Origin: Pseudomonadota bacterium
Lineage (GTDB): Bacteria > Pseudomonadota > Alphaproteobacteria > Rhizobiales > Xanthobacteraceae
Direction: 5' to 3'
NCBI GenBank assembly: GCA_023422775.1
Contig: JAFAGM010000044.1
Span: 58,599 to 122,598 of the forward strand
DNA length: 64,000 nt
Shown in pieces: positions 25,029 through 33,744 of the stretch (its first letter is position 1; every line of letters starts with the position of its first letter). The notes beneath the pieces were generated by a model. It was not told where the DNA came from and did no database searches. It worked only from the letters and a program-made list of their open reading frames with translations. Position numbers and translations under genes: made by a program.

Positions 25029-25709
25029 TTAGGCGTTGCCGGTGATGAAGAGAAGGGTGCCGATCACATATCCGGTCAGTGTCCGGAGTATTGCCGAAAT
25101 AACATCAAGATTTAGGCCGACCTGCCTGCCGATGACCGGCAGCAGGATCAGAAGGCCAAGCAGGATCAGCATGCCATAGGGTTCCAGCCGCGACAGCGGG
25201 TAAGCCAGCACCCGCGGCAGCAGGCCGACCGCGACCCGCCCGCCATCCAGCGGCGGAATCGGCAGCATGTTGAAGATCGCCAGCACGATATTGATCAGGA
25301 AAGCGTTTTTGAGGTTGTCGTAGGTCCATTTCGCAGCCTCTGCCGGTATCAGGGGCAGGGCATGGAACGCCAGCGCCATGAGCACGGCGAGCAGGATGTT
25401 GGTAGCGGGTCCGGCCAGCGCCACCCAGACCATGTCGAGCCGGGGATGGTTCAGGTTCCGGAAATTGACCGGGACCGGCTTGGCGTAGCCGAACAGGAAC
25501 GGCGAATGCGACAGCAGCAGCACGCCCGGAAGAATCACGGTTCCGAACGGATCGATGTGTTTGAAGGGATTGAAGCTGACCCGGCCAAGCTGCCAAGCGG
25601 TATTGTCGCCGAGCCGGTAAGCCACGAACGCGTGTGCGGCCTCGTGGAACGTGATGGCGATCAGGAGCGGGAGGATCCAGACCGATATGCCGTATAAGGA
25701 GATGTTCAA
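25029..25709 (-). CDS. Site-2 protease family protein (peptidase M50)
   Basis: A 226-residue membrane metalloprotease of the short M50 class that lacks PDZ and CBS domains. The zinc-binding motif HEAAH (H22, E23, H26) lies in the first helix, and the third ligand is in PPLDGGR near residue 150. About six hydrophobic helices are visible, including a GYAKPVPVNF loop typical of the short bacterial family. Such proteases cut membrane-bound substrates inside the bilayer; the substrate here is unknown. The gene lies between a GFA protein and the tail-anchored hypothetical, all on the minus strand. Confidence 0.9.
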   Translation of the reverse strand: MNISLYGISVWILPLLIAITFHEAAHAFVAYRLGDNTAWQLGRVSFNPFKHIDPFGTVILPGVLLLSHSPFLFGYAKPVPVNFRNLNHPRLDMVWVALAGPATNILLAVLMALAFHALPLIPAEAAKWTYDNLKNAFLINIVLAIFNMLPIPPLDGGRVAVGLLPRVLAYPLSRLEPYGMLILLGLLILLPVIGRQVGLNLDVISAILRTLTGYVIGTLLFITGNA

Positions 25710-25760
25710 TCGATCCGCCCCGCTTGGCCTTGTTCAGGTCCTCAACCTAGCACGGCGCCG

Positions 25761-26153
25761 TCACTGGGGAACCGTCTCCTGAAATTGCGGCAGGTCGTCA
25801 TCGAGCCGCACCCAATCCATCTTTTCCGAGACCCAGATGTGCTCGGTCGGCGCAAAGGCGTTGCGGTCGTCGAAGGCAGCGAGCGCGACGCCGACCATGG
25901 TTCCGTTGGTCCGCCTGGAAAACAGCCGCGTCCCGCAAGTCTTGCAGAACTCCCGGTCCAGCGCCTCCGAAGACGGATGGCGCGCGACGTCGCCCTCGAC
26001 CGACAGCGCCCGCTGGTCGAACAGCGCGCGGGCAAAGAACGGCGAACCCATCGCCTTCTGGCAGTTGCGGCAATGGCAGATGCGGACATTGACCGGCTCG
26101 CCATCGGTCTTGAACCGCACCGCGCCGCAGAGGCATCCGCCTTCCCTGGTCAT
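25761..26153 (-). CDS. GFA family zinc protein (CENP-V/GFA domain)
   Basis: A 130-residue protein of the glutathione-dependent formaldehyde-activating family. Zinc ligands are seen as CLCGAVRF, then CHCRNCQK, and later FCKTCGTRLF, the three Cys clusters that define the domain. Biochemical function is unproven for most members despite the family name. ATG 26153 is chosen because GGAG lies exactly 6 bases before it; the longer frame to 26171 starts with TTG inside a repeat. Cytoplasmic. Probably independent of the SDR gene upstream, since a family B repeat separates them. Confidence 0.85.
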   Translation of the reverse strand: MTREGGCLCGAVRFKTDGEPVNVRICHCRNCQKAMGSPFFARALFDQRALSVEGDVARHPSSEALDREFCKTCGTRLFSRRTNGTMVGVALAAFDDRNAFAPTEHIWVSEKMDWVRLDDDLPQFQETVPQ

Positions 26154-26171
26154 GACTTGCTCCAATCTCAA

Positions 26172-26271
26172 CCCTTACCCTGAGGAGGCCGCGAAGCGGC
26201 CGTCTCGAAGGGTGAGGCCAGCAGCGGGGCCTCATCCTTCGAGACGCGCTACGCACTCCTCAGGATGAGGG
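26172..26271. repeat. Palindromic intergenic repeat, family B (copy 1)
   Basis: Two arms of the type CGTCTCGAAGGGTGAGG and CCTCATCCTTCGAGACG face each other, with flanking CCTGAGGAG and CTCCTCAGGATGAGG. It occupies the whole gap between the GFA gene and the first SDR gene. Other copies are at 27053, 48964 and 57242. Confidence 0.85.
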
Positions 26272-26281
26272 AAAATGCTGG

Positions 26282-27028
26282 TTAGTACGTCGCCCGGCCG
26301 CCGGAAATGTCGAACACCGCACCGGTCGAGAACGCGCAATCCTCAGACGCCAGCCAGGCCACCATCGATGCGAGTTCTTCCACCAGCACAAATCGGCCCT
26401 TTGGAATCTTCGACAGCATGAAGTCGATGTGCTGCTGCGTCATCTGGTCGAAGATCGCGGTTTTGGCTGCCGCCGGCGTTACCGCATTGACGAGGATGTC
26501 GTGCTGCGCGAGTTCCTTGCCAAGCGACTTGGTCAGCGCGATCAGGCCGGCCTTCGAGGCCGAATAGTGCGCGGCGTTGGGGTTGCCTTCCTTGCCGGCA
26601 ATGGAGGCAATGTTGACGATGCGGCCATACTTCTGTTTGAGCATCGACGGCACCACCGCCTTGCAGCAGATGAACGGCCCATCGAGATTGATGCGCAGCA
26701 CCTTGCGCCATTCCTCGAGGTCGGTTTCCCACACCGTCTTGTTGATGCCGGCGATGCCGGCGTTGTTGACGAGGATGTCGATCTTGCCGAGCGCCTTCAG
26801 GGTTTCGCCGCAGGTCTTCTCGACGGCTGCGAGATCGGACACGTCGACCTTGAAGGCCGACACCGCCGGGCCGATTTCCTTCGCGGTCTTTTCCGCAAAC
26901 GGCAGGTCGTGATCCCAGATCGCGACCTTCGCGCCCGATGCCACGAAGCGCTCGGCGATCGCACGGCCAAAGCCCTGCGCGCCGCCGGTGACGACGGCGC
27001 AACGGCCATTGAGATCGATCTTGTTCAT
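26282..27028 (-). CDS. Short-chain dehydrogenase/reductase (FabG-like), sugar module
   Basis: A 248-residue SDR oxidoreductase. The cofactor motif is TGGAQGFGRAIA, the NNAG motif is present, and the active site is Ser in NIASIAG with Tyr-x-x-x-Lys in HYSASKAG. It probably oxidises a sugar, sugar lactone precursor or deoxy-keto acid with NAD(P). ATG 27028 is preferred over 27034 because AAAGGAA lies 6 bases before it but directly abuts the first ATG. It is third in a leftward set with another SDR and an IlvD/Edd dehydratase, each separated by a palindromic repeat. Confidence 0.88.
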   Translation of the reverse strand: MNKIDLNGRCAVVTGGAQGFGRAIAERFVASGAKVAIWDHDLPFAEKTAKEIGPAVSAFKVDVSDLAAVEKTCGETLKALGKIDILVNNAGIAGINKTVWETDLEEWRKVLRINLDGPFICCKAVVPSMLKQKYGRIVNIASIAGKEGNPNAAHYSASKAGLIALTKSLGKELAQHDILVNAVTPAAAKTAIFDQMTQQHIDFMLSKIPKGRFVLVEELASMVAWLASEDCAFSTGAVFDISGGRATY

Positions 27029-27052
27029 CGCCATTTCCTTTCATTTGTTGTT

Positions 27053-27146
27053 CCTCATGGTGAGGAGCGCCCTTGCGCGTCTCGAACCATGAGGCCCGTG
27101 GCCCATCCTTCGAGACGCCGCGCTGGCGCGGCTCCTCAGGATGAGG
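27053..27146. repeat. Palindromic intergenic repeat, family B (copy 2)
   Basis: It begins CCTCATGGTGAGGAGC, contains CGTCTCGAACCATGAGG and CCATCCTTCGAGACGC, and ends GGCTCCTCAGGATGAGG. It lies between the two SDR genes of the sugar module, where the folded RNA could affect the relative stability of the two messages. Confidence 0.85.
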
Positions 27147-27152
27147 GGGCGG

Positions 27153-27887
27153 TCAGAGCGTCCAGCCGCCGTCGATGACGTGGGCGACACCTGTCGTGAA
27201 CGCGCTTTCGTCGCTGGCGAGATAGACGGCGAGCGAGGCGATTTCCTCGGCGGTGCCGAGCCGTCCCATCGGCTGCCGCGCGATGAACATCTCGCGTCCG
27301 TTGGGACCTGCGGCAGCAGCGCGCTCGAGCATGGACGGGGTTTCGATGGTGCCGGGGCAGATGCAGTTGCAGCGCACGCCTTTGGTGATGAAATCGGCCG
27401 CGACCGAGCGCGTCAGCGCGGCAACCGCAGCCTTGGTCGCGCCGTAGACATAGCGGTTCGGGGCGGCCTTGAACACGCCGGCGGCGGACGCAATGTTCAC
27501 GATCGATCCACGGCCATCCTCCAGCATGCCGGGCAGGAAGGCGCGGATCGTCCGGTGCATCGACTTGACGTTGAGGTCGAACGAAAAATCCCAGTCCTCG
27601 TCCGAACAATCCAGTATGGTGCCGTGATGCACGAAGCCCGCGGCGTTGAGCAGGATGTCAGTCTTGCCTGCGCGCCTGGCCATGGCGGCGACTGCGGCGG
27701 TGTCGCGGGCATCGAGCTTGGCCACTTCCGAAATACCTTCGCTCTTCAGCGCGGAGAGCCTTGCTTCGTCGATGTCGGTGGCGAACACGGTCGCCCCTTC
27801 GCGCGCAAATGCCACCGCACAGGCGCGGCCGATTCCGACGGCGGCAGCGGTGACGAATGCACGCTTGCCCTTCAGGCGGTCTGACAT
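27153..27887 (-). CDS. Short-chain dehydrogenase, 2-keto-3-deoxy-L-fuconate dehydrogenase-like
   Basis: A 244-residue SDR. The cofactor motif is slightly unusual (TAAAVGIGRACA, with Ala-Ala in place of Gly-Gly), as in the DHRS6/2-keto-3-deoxy-L-fuconate dehydrogenase group. The active site shows NIASAAG and YGATKAA, and the cofactor region includes ATDID, where Asp favours NAD+. It probably oxidises a hydroxy acid or deoxy sugar acid. GGGAGAG precedes the ATG. It lies between the dehydratase and the other SDR on the same strand. Confidence 0.85.
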   Translation of the reverse strand: MSDRLKGKRAFVTAAAVGIGRACAVAFAREGATVFATDIDEARLSALKSEGISEVAKLDARDTAAVAAMARRAGKTDILLNAAGFVHHGTILDCSDEDWDFSFDLNVKSMHRTIRAFLPGMLEDGRGSIVNIASAAGVFKAAPNRYVYGATKAAVAALTRSVAADFITKGVRCNCICPGTIETPSMLERAAAAGPNGREMFIARQPMGRLGTAEEIASLAVYLASDESAFTTGVAHVIDGGWTL

Positions 27888-27909
27888 GTTTCTCTCCCGG
27901 TTTTTCTGT

Positions 27910-27996
27910 CGTCATTGCGAGGAGCGTAGCGACGAAGCAATCCAGACCGTTTCCGCGGAGGGATTTCTGGATTGCTTCGCTGCGCTCGCAATGACG
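27910..27996. repeat. Palindromic intergenic repeat, family A (copy 2)
   Basis: It begins CGTCATTGCGAGGAGCG and ends CGCTCGCAATGACG, with inner GAAGCAATCCAGA and TCTGGATTGCTTC arms. It fills most of the gap between the dehydratase and the second SDR. Confidence 0.85.
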
Positions 27997-28004
27997 GCGA
28001 TCAG

Positions 28005-29825
28005 CTAATGATTATCCCGCGCCACGCCGACGGTGCCGGCAATGTTCTGATACCGCGTGGCGATCTCCATGCAGGCGCCGGTGGCATGCTGGCCGACGGT
28101 GGAGCGATAGAGTTCCTGCCACGGCGTCTGGTTCGCCGGGTGGGGGAATCCGCCCTTGGCCTTCAGCTCTGCACGACGCTTCTTCAGTTCATCGCTCGAG
28201 ATCAGGATGTTGGCGTCGCCCGTGTTGAGGTCGATGCGAACCTTGTCGCCGGTCCTCAGGATCGCCAGCCCGCCGTCGGCGGCGGCTTCCGGCGAGGCGT
28301 TGAGGATCGACGGCGAACCCGAGGTGCCGGATTGCCGGCCGTCGCCGATGCAGGGCAGCGACAGGATGCCGCGTTTGATGAGCGCCGCCGGCGGCTGCAT
28401 GTTGACCACTTCGGCGCCGCCGGGATAGCCGATCGGGCCGGCGCCGCGGATGAACAACACACAGTGCTCGTCGATCTTGAGCGAGGGGTCGTCGATCCGC
28501 TCATGATAATCCTCCGGCCCTTCGAACACGATGGCGCGGCCTTCAAACGCGTTGAGATCCTTCGGATTGGAGAGATAGCGGTCGCGGAATTCCTTCGAGA
28601 TCACGCTGGTCTTCATGATCGCGGAGTCGAACAGGTTGCCTCGCAGCACCAGGAAGCCGGCGTCCTTGAGCAGCGGCTTGTCGTAACTCCAGATCACGTC
28701 GCCGTCGGGCCTGGCGGCCTCGCGGCAGTTCTCGCCCATGGTGCGGCCGTTGACGGTCGGGGCATCCTCATGGATGCGCTTGTGGGCCATCAGTTCGCGC
28801 ACCACCGCCGGCACGCCACCGGCGCGGTGATATTCCTCGCCGAGGTAAAAGCCGGCCGGCTGCATGTTCACCAGCAGCGGGATGTCATGGCCGTGCTTCT
28901 GCCAGTCGTCGATCGAAAGTTCGACGCCGATATGCCGCGCCAGCGCGTTGATGTGGATCGGGGCGTTGGTCGAGCCGCCGATCGCCGAATTGACCACGAT
29001 GCAGTTCTCGAACGCCTTGCGGGTCAGGATGTCGGAGGGCTTCAGATCCTCCCACACCATCTCGACGATGCGCTTGCCGGTCTCGTAAGCGATCTGGCCG
29101 CGCTCACGGTAGGGCGCGGGGATCGCCGCGCATCCCGGCAACGACATGCCGAGCGCTTCGGCAAGCGAGTTCATCGTCGAGGCGGTGCCCATGGTGTTGC
29201 AATGGCCGACCGAGGGCGCCGAGGAGGCCACGATCTCGATGAACTCGTTGTAGTCGATTTCGCCCGCGGCGAGGCGCTCGCGCTGTTTCCAGACGATGGT
29301 GCCGGAACCGGTGCGCTCGCCGTTGAACCAGCCGTTCAGCATCGGACCGCCCGAGAGGACGATGGCCGGCAGATTGACGGTCGCCGCCGCCATCAGGCAG
29401 GCCGGCGTGGTCTTGTCGCAGCCGGTGGTCAGCACCACGCCGTCGAGCGGATAGCCGAACAGGACTTCCACCAGCCCGAGATAGGCGAGGTTGCGGTCGA
29501 GCGCCGCTGTCGGGCGCTTCCCGGTCTCCTGGATCGGATGCGTGGGGAATTCCATGGCGATGCCGCCGGCGGCGCGGATGCCCTCGCGGACCCTGTGCGC
29601 CAGTTCGAGATGGTGTCGGTTGCACGGGGAGAGATCGTTGCCGGTCTGTGCGATGCCGATGATCGGCTTGCCGGACTGCAATTCTTCCCGGGTCAGGCCG
29701 TAGTTGAGGTAGCGCTCGAGATAGAGCGCGGTCATTCCCGGGTTGTGCGGGTTGTCGAACCACTCCAGCGAACGAAGTTTCCGGCCCTTGCCATTGGTGG
29801 CAGCTTTGTTGTCGTTTTTTTTCAT
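28005..29825 (-). CDS. IlvD/Edd family sugar-acid dehydratase
   Basis: A 606-residue iron-sulfur dehydratase. It belongs to the aldonate branch (L-arabonate / D-xylonate / D-gluconate-type) rather than to dihydroxy-acid dehydratase of Ile-Val synthesis, as the N-terminal RSLEWFDNP and the length indicate. Cys68, Cys136 and Cys210 have the spacing of the three [2Fe-2S] ligands of that branch, and TTGCDKTTPAC contains the conserved Lys. It removes water from an aldonic acid to give a 2-keto-3-deoxy acid, which suits the KDG kinase and KDPG aldolase in the rightward arm. ATG 29825 follows GGGAGAG. An AGCGCT-centred operator lies about 140 bp upstream. Confidence 0.9.
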   Translation of the reverse strand: MKKNDNKAATNGKGRKLRSLEWFDNPHNPGMTALYLERYLNYGLTREELQSGKPIIGIAQTGNDLSPCNRHHLELAHRVREGIRAAGGIAMEFPTHPIQETGKRPTAALDRNLAYLGLVEVLFGYPLDGVVLTTGCDKTTPACLMAAATVNLPAIVLSGGPMLNGWFNGERTGSGTIVWKQRERLAAGEIDYNEFIEIVASSAPSVGHCNTMGTASTMNSLAEALGMSLPGCAAIPAPYRERGQIAYETGKRIVEMVWEDLKPSDILTRKAFENCIVVNSAIGGSTNAPIHINALARHIGVELSIDDWQKHGHDIPLLVNMQPAGFYLGEEYHRAGGVPAVVRELMAHKRIHEDAPTVNGRTMGENCREAARPDGDVIWSYDKPLLKDAGFLVLRGNLFDSAIMKTSVISKEFRDRYLSNPKDLNAFEGRAIVFEGPEDYHERIDDPSLKIDEHCVLFIRGAGPIGYPGGAEVVNMQPPAALIKRGILSLPCIGDGRQSGTSGSPSILNASPEAAADGGLAILRTGDKVRIDLNTGDANILISSDELKKRRAELKAKGGFPHPANQTPWQELYRSTVGQHATGACMEIATRYQNIAGTVGVARDNH

Positions 29826-29965
29826 TGGTCTCTCCCGCACTGCAAACTCGTGGGCGGCTCAAAATCACGGTAGCGATCGCACCATGCTGGAAATTTCAGC
29901 CGCCGCAAACGCGTCGCCGTGTCGAATGGCTCCCTGAGCGAACCTCGATCCTAGTTCGAGCCAAA

Positions 29966-29979
29966 AGGTAGCGCTATCA
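29966..29979. promoter_or_regulatory. Probable LacI-family operator upstream of the dehydratase
   Basis: AGGTAGCGCTATCA reads TGATAGCGCTACCT on the minus strand. It matches the site before the ABC operon (TGACAGCGCTACCA) at 12 of 14 positions and has the AGCGCT core typical of LacI-family operators. It lies between the dehydratase start and the end of the LacI gene. Confidence 0.65.
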
Positions 29980-30020
29980 TTTTCTCTCTCGCGGCCGCGA
30001 TCCCCAGCGGAATGCAGCCA

Positions 30021-31052
30021 TCAGGTCTGTTGCGGGGACGAGCTTTCGCGGACCATCAGTTGAAAGCCGAGATCGAGCACCGGCTCCTGCGGGCGACGGC
30101 CCTCGATCGCGTCGATCACCATGGTGACGGCGTGGCGGCCCATTTCGTAGCGATTGGTGCGCACGCTGGTGAGCGATGGCACCGCCGACTCCATGTATTC
30201 CAGGTCGTTGAAGCCGACGATGGCGAGATCGCGGGGAACCGATATCTGGCGGCGCTGGCATTCGAACAGCACGCCGAGCGCAAGGTCGTCGTTGACGCAG
30301 AAGACGGCGTCGATATCCGGCGCCTTGGCGAGAAGGTCGGCGAAGAGTGTCCCGCCAAGCGTGACGGTAGTCGGCACCGAGGTGGTAATGACGAGGTTCG
30401 GGTCGAACAGCGATGCCGCCTTCATAGCATCGCGATACCCCTCGAAGCGCCGCTGGACGCGGGGATCCATACGGGCGCCGAGAAAGCCCACACGCCGGTA
30501 GCCCTGTTCGAGGATGTGCGAAATGGCGGCAAAACCCGCATCATAATGCGAGAAGCCGACCATCATGTCGACGGGGCTGTCGCCGATCTCCATGATCTGC
30601 GTGATCGGGCAATTCATCGATTCCAGGATCGCGCGCGACTCCGCGGTCTGGTTGATGCCGGTCACGATCAATCCAGCCGGCTTCTGGGCGCGAAACAGGC
30701 GCAGCAGTTTCTCTTCCTGCAGGATGCTGTAGCGGGTATTGGCGAGCTGGATGCTGTAGCGGCTGCCTTCGGAGGAATCGTAGACGCCGCGCAGCACATC
30801 CGCGAACACGCTGTTGGTGAGGGAGGGGATGACGACGCCGATCACTTCGGTCCGGTGGGAAGCCAGCGCGCGTGCCGCCAGATTCGGCACATAGCCCAGT
30901 TCCTTCACGGCGCTGTCGACGCGCTCGCGCTTGCTCAACGACAGTGCTTCGGGATTCCTGAAGAAGCGCGATGCCGTGATCGGACTGACGCCCGCAAGCT
31001 TGGCGACTTCGGTGAGGCGGATTTTGCCAGACTTTGTCTGTTTTCGTCCCAT
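30021..31052 (-). CDS. LacI family transcriptional regulator of the sugar module
   Basis: A 343-residue repressor. The N-terminal DNA-binding helix-turn-helix and hinge are clear: RLTEVAKLAGVSPITASRFF, then SVGELGY-like VKELGYVPNLAARAL. The rest is a periplasmic-binding-protein-like sensor domain that would bind a sugar or sugar acid. It most resembles the GntR (gluconate) subgroup of LacI proteins. It lies between the dehydratase arm and the transporter arm, and matching operators precede both. A weaker AGCGCT site (31051-31064) overlaps its own start, so autoregulation is possible. The ribosome site before ATG 31052 is weak. Confidence 0.9.
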   Translation of the reverse strand: MGRKQTKSGKIRLTEVAKLAGVSPITASRFFRNPEALSLSKRERVDSAVKELGYVPNLAARALASHRTEVIGVVIPSLTNSVFADVLRGVYDSSEGSRYSIQLANTRYSILQEEKLLRLFRAQKPAGLIVTGINQTAESRAILESMNCPITQIMEIGDSPVDMMVGFSHYDAGFAAISHILEQGYRRVGFLGARMDPRVQRRFEGYRDAMKAASLFDPNLVITTSVPTTVTLGGTLFADLLAKAPDIDAVFCVNDDLALGVLFECQRRQISVPRDLAIVGFNDLEYMESAVPSLTSVRTNRYEMGRHAVTMVIDAIEGRRPQEPVLDLGFQLMVRESSSPQQT

Positions 31053-31064
31053 TCAGCGCTAATA
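31051..31064. promoter_or_regulatory. Weak third AGCGCT site at the lacI-type gene start
   Basis: ATTCAGCGCTAATA keeps the AGCGCT core but matches the ABC-operon operator at only 9 of 14 positions. It overlaps the first codon of the regulator gene, where it could give autorepression. Support is weak. Confidence 0.3.
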
Positions 31065-31093
31065 TCACAACGAATTAGACGTTTGAACAATTA

Positions 31094-31122
31094 TTGACAG
31101 CGCTACCATCGGATTGCTAAAA
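31094..31122 (+). promoter_or_regulatory. Promoter with overlapping LacI-type operator before the ABC sugar operon
   Basis: A perfect -35 hexamer TTGACA (31094-31099) overlaps the operator TGACAGCGCTACCA (31095-31108). A poor -10 candidate (GCTAAA, 31116-31121) lies 16 bases on. Overlap of operator and -35 indicates repression by steric exclusion. It lies about 150 bp before the ATPase gene. Confidence 0.6.
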
Positions 31123-31247
31123 ACTTTGAAACTGCGGATGATGATGCCCGCTGAATTCGGCTTCCGGCATTAAAGTCGAAAAGACAGAATGGCGTCCTGC
31201 CGACCCGCGGCGCCATAATAACAGAAGAAAATGAGGGAGAGAATTCG

Positions 31248-32315
31248 ATGTCGTCGGTCCAGATTCGCGACGTGCGCAAGTCATTCGGTAATTTTGAGGT
31301 CCTGCACGGCGTATCGATTCCGATCGAGGATGGCGAATTCGTCGTGCTCGTAGGCCCTTCCGGCTGCGGCAAATCGACCTTGCTGCGGATGCTCGCCGGC
31401 CTTGAAAACATCACCTCGGGTACGATTTCGATCGGCGATCGCGTGGTCAACAATGTCCAGCCGAAAGAGCGCGACATTGCCATGGTGTTCCAGAACTACG
31501 CGCTCTATCCGCACATGACGGTCGCCGACAACATGGGCTTCTCGCTTAAACTGCGCGGCGCCGGCGCCGATGAAATCTCGACCGGCGTCAAGCGCGCCGC
31601 TGAAATCCTGGCGCTGACGCCGCTGCTCGAGCGTTATCCCCGGCAGTTGTCGGGCGGCCAGCGCCAGCGCGTCGCCATGGGCCGCGCCATCGTGCGCGAT
31701 CCGCAGGTGTTCCTGTTCGACGAGCCGCTTTCCAACCTCGACGCCAAGCTGCGTGTCGCCATGCGCACCGAGATCAAGGAGCTGCACCAGCGGCTGAAGA
31801 CCACCACGGTCTACGTCACCCACGACCAGATCGAAGCCATGACCATGGCCGACAAGATCGTCGTGATGCACGATGGCATCGTCGAGCAGATGGGTACTCC
31901 GCTCGAACTCTACGACACCCCGGCCAACCAGTTCGTGGCGGGCTTTATCGGCTCGCCGGCGATGAATTTCCTCAAGGGACAGGTGAAGTCGAACGGCAGC
32001 GCCGGCTTTGTGGGACCGAACGGCGTCAAGCTGCCATTGGCGACGGCGCCGGCCAATTCGGAAGGGCGGCCGGCGGTCTACGGCGTCCGTCCCGAACATT
32101 TCACCATCGCCGATGACGGCGCCGAAGCCGAGATCGTCGTGGTCGAGCCGACCGGCTCGGAAACGCAGGTGTTCGCCAAGCTCGGCGGTGAGCAGATCGT
32201 CGCCGTGTTCCGTGAGCGTCACCAGTTCAATCCGGGCGACAAGGTACGGCTGAAGCCGGATCCCACGCTCGTGCATCTGTTCGACGAGACGACTGGAAAG
32301 CGACTGAATGCCTGA
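31248..32315 (+). CDS. ABC sugar transporter ATPase (UgpC/MsmK type)
   Basis: A 355-residue ATP-binding subunit of the carbohydrate uptake (CUT1) class. Walker A is GPSGCGKST, the signature is LSGGQRQRVAMGRA, Walker B is VFLFDEPLSNLDA, and the switch His is in THDQIEAM. The C-terminal OB-like regulatory domain (about 240-355), including YGVRPEHF, is typical of MalK/UgpC. GGGAGAG precedes the ATG. It is the first gene of a seven-gene rightward operon and is preceded by an operator-promoter overlap. Confidence 0.93.
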   Translation: MSSVQIRDVRKSFGNFEVLHGVSIPIEDGEFVVLVGPSGCGKSTLLRMLAGLENITSGTISIGDRVVNNVQPKERDIAMVFQNYALYPHMTVADNMGFSLKLRGAGADEISTGVKRAAEILALTPLLERYPRQLSGGQRQRVAMGRAIVRDPQVFLFDEPLSNLDAKLRVAMRTEIKELHQRLKTTTVYVTHDQIEAMTMADKIVVMHDGIVEQMGTPLELYDTPANQFVAGFIGSPAMNFLKGQVKSNGSAGFVGPNGVKLPLATAPANSEGRPAVYGVRPEHFTIADDGAEAEIVVVEPTGSETQVFAKLGGEQIVAVFRERHQFNPGDKVRLKPDPTLVHLFDETTGKRLNA

Positions 32316-32419
32316 GTGACAAAGCAAGACTAAAGCCAAGACCAAACCAAAAGTACCTAACAAAAATAAGAAACGAGGACTGAGCAAGAACCAGAAAATT
32401 CACAAAGGGAGGATGGACC
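32316..32419 (+). promoter_or_regulatory. A-rich leader and strong ribosome site before the binding-protein gene
   Basis: This spacer is strikingly poor in T and G compared with the region (runs such as AAGCCAAGACCAAACCAAAA) and should stay unfolded. It ends in AAAGGGAGGATGGACC before the ATG. Such a leader suits very efficient translation of the abundant periplasmic protein. Confidence 0.55.
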
Positions 32420-33739
32420 ATGCACGACTTTACACGCCGCTCTCTGCTTCAGGGTGGCACTGCGCTGGCGGCGGCCGGCGCGCTGACCGGACCGGCGCTC
32501 CTCGATTTTGCCAAGGCTTGGGCTCAGGCCTCGCCATGGAAAGCCGAGCCCGGCGCCAAGTTGACAGTGATGCGCTGGAAGCGCTTCGTGCCGGCGGAGG
32601 ATGACGCGTTCAACGCCATGGTCGCCGCATTCAAGACCGCGACCGGCACCGAAATGAACGTGTTCTCGGAGTCCTTCGAGGACGTGCAGCCCAAGGCCTC
32701 CGTTGCCGCCAACACCGGCTCGGGTCTCGACCTTGCCTGGGGCTTGCATACGCTGCCGCAGCTCTTCCCGACCAAGGTCCTCAAGATGAACGACGTTGCC
32801 GATTACCTCGGCAAGAAGTACGGCGGCTGGACCGACGCGGCGCAGAAGACCTGCATGCTCGGCAATGACTGGCTCGGCATCCCGGTCGCCACCATCGGCG
32901 GCTACATGACCTACCGCAAGTCCGCCACCGACAAGGCCGGCTTCAGCGAATTCCCGAAGGACTTCGCGGGCTTCCTCGAAATGTGCAAGGCGTTGAAGAA
33001 GAACAATACGCCTGCCGGTTTCGCCCTCGGCCACGCCACCGGCGACGCCAACGCCTGGCTGCACTGGATCCTCTGGGGCCACAACGCCTGGACCGTCGAC
33101 AAGGACGACAAGGTTATCATCAACTCGCCGGAGACCGCGAAAGCGCTGGAATACTGCAAGGCGCTTTCCGACACCTTCATTCCCGGCACCGCATCGTGGA
33201 ACGACGGCTCGAACAACAAGGCCTTCCTGGCCGGCGAACTCCACTGCACCGCCAACGGCATCTCGATCTATGTGGCCGCGAAAGACGATCCGAAGATGAA
33301 GGACCTGGCCGAAGACACCTATCACGCCCTGTGGCCGCTAGGGCCGCTCGGCAAGCCGAGCGAACTGCAACTCGCGGTGCCGATTCTCGCTTTCAACTTC
33401 ACCAAGTATCCGAACGCGGCGAAGGCCTTCGTTGCCTTCATGCTGGAGAAGGAGAACTTCGACAAATGGCTGTCGGGCGCGCGGGGCTACCTGACCCACA
33501 CGCTCAACGCCTACGACGCGTCGCCGGTGTGGACCGCCGACCCGAAGAATGCGGTGTTCGCTCAGGCCTCCAAACGCGCGCTGCCGGCTTCCGGCATCGG
33601 CAAGGTCGGCGAGAAGGCGGCAAGCGCAATCGCCGACTTCATCGTGGTCGACATGTTCGCCAACTACTGCACCGGCTCCAAGGATGCCAAGGGCTCCATC
33701 GCTGAAGCCGAGCGGCAGTTGAAGCGCATCTATCGCTGA
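32420..33739 (+). CDS. ABC sugar transporter periplasmic binding protein (Tat-type signal)
   Basis: A 439-residue extracellular solute-binding protein of family 1 (CUT1). The N-terminus has twin arginines (TRRSLLQGGTALAAAGAL), suggesting Tat export of a folded protein, with cleavage near residue 36 (AWAQA). The mature protein binds a sugar, polyol or sugar acid; which one is not evident. A strong GGGAGG site precedes it. A perfect 14-bp hairpin directly follows its stop and probably protects this message relative to the permease genes downstream. Confidence 0.9.
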   Translation: MHDFTRRSLLQGGTALAAAGALTGPALLDFAKAWAQASPWKAEPGAKLTVMRWKRFVPAEDDAFNAMVAAFKTATGTEMNVFSESFEDVQPKASVAANTGSGLDLAWGLHTLPQLFPTKVLKMNDVADYLGKKYGGWTDAAQKTCMLGNDWLGIPVATIGGYMTYRKSATDKAGFSEFPKDFAGFLEMCKALKKNNTPAGFALGHATGDANAWLHWILWGHNAWTVDKDDKVIINSPETAKALEYCKALSDTFIPGTASWNDGSNNKAFLAGELHCTANGISIYVAAKDDPKMKDLAEDTYHALWPLGPLGKPSELQLAVPILAFNFTKYPNAAKAFVAFMLEKENFDKWLSGARGYLTHTLNAYDASPVWTADPKNAVFAQASKRALPASGIGKVGEKAASAIADFIVVDMFANYCTGSKDAKGSIAEAERQLKRIYR

Positions 33740-33744
33740 GAAGC

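Noticed and set aside
26172..27146. Family B repeats as a CRISPR array
   Set aside because: The copies are palindromic, spaced by whole genes, and not regularly repeated with unique spacers.
27972..29873. 633-codon plus-strand frame
   Set aside because: Antisense to the complete IlvD/Edd dehydratase, with no domain of its own.
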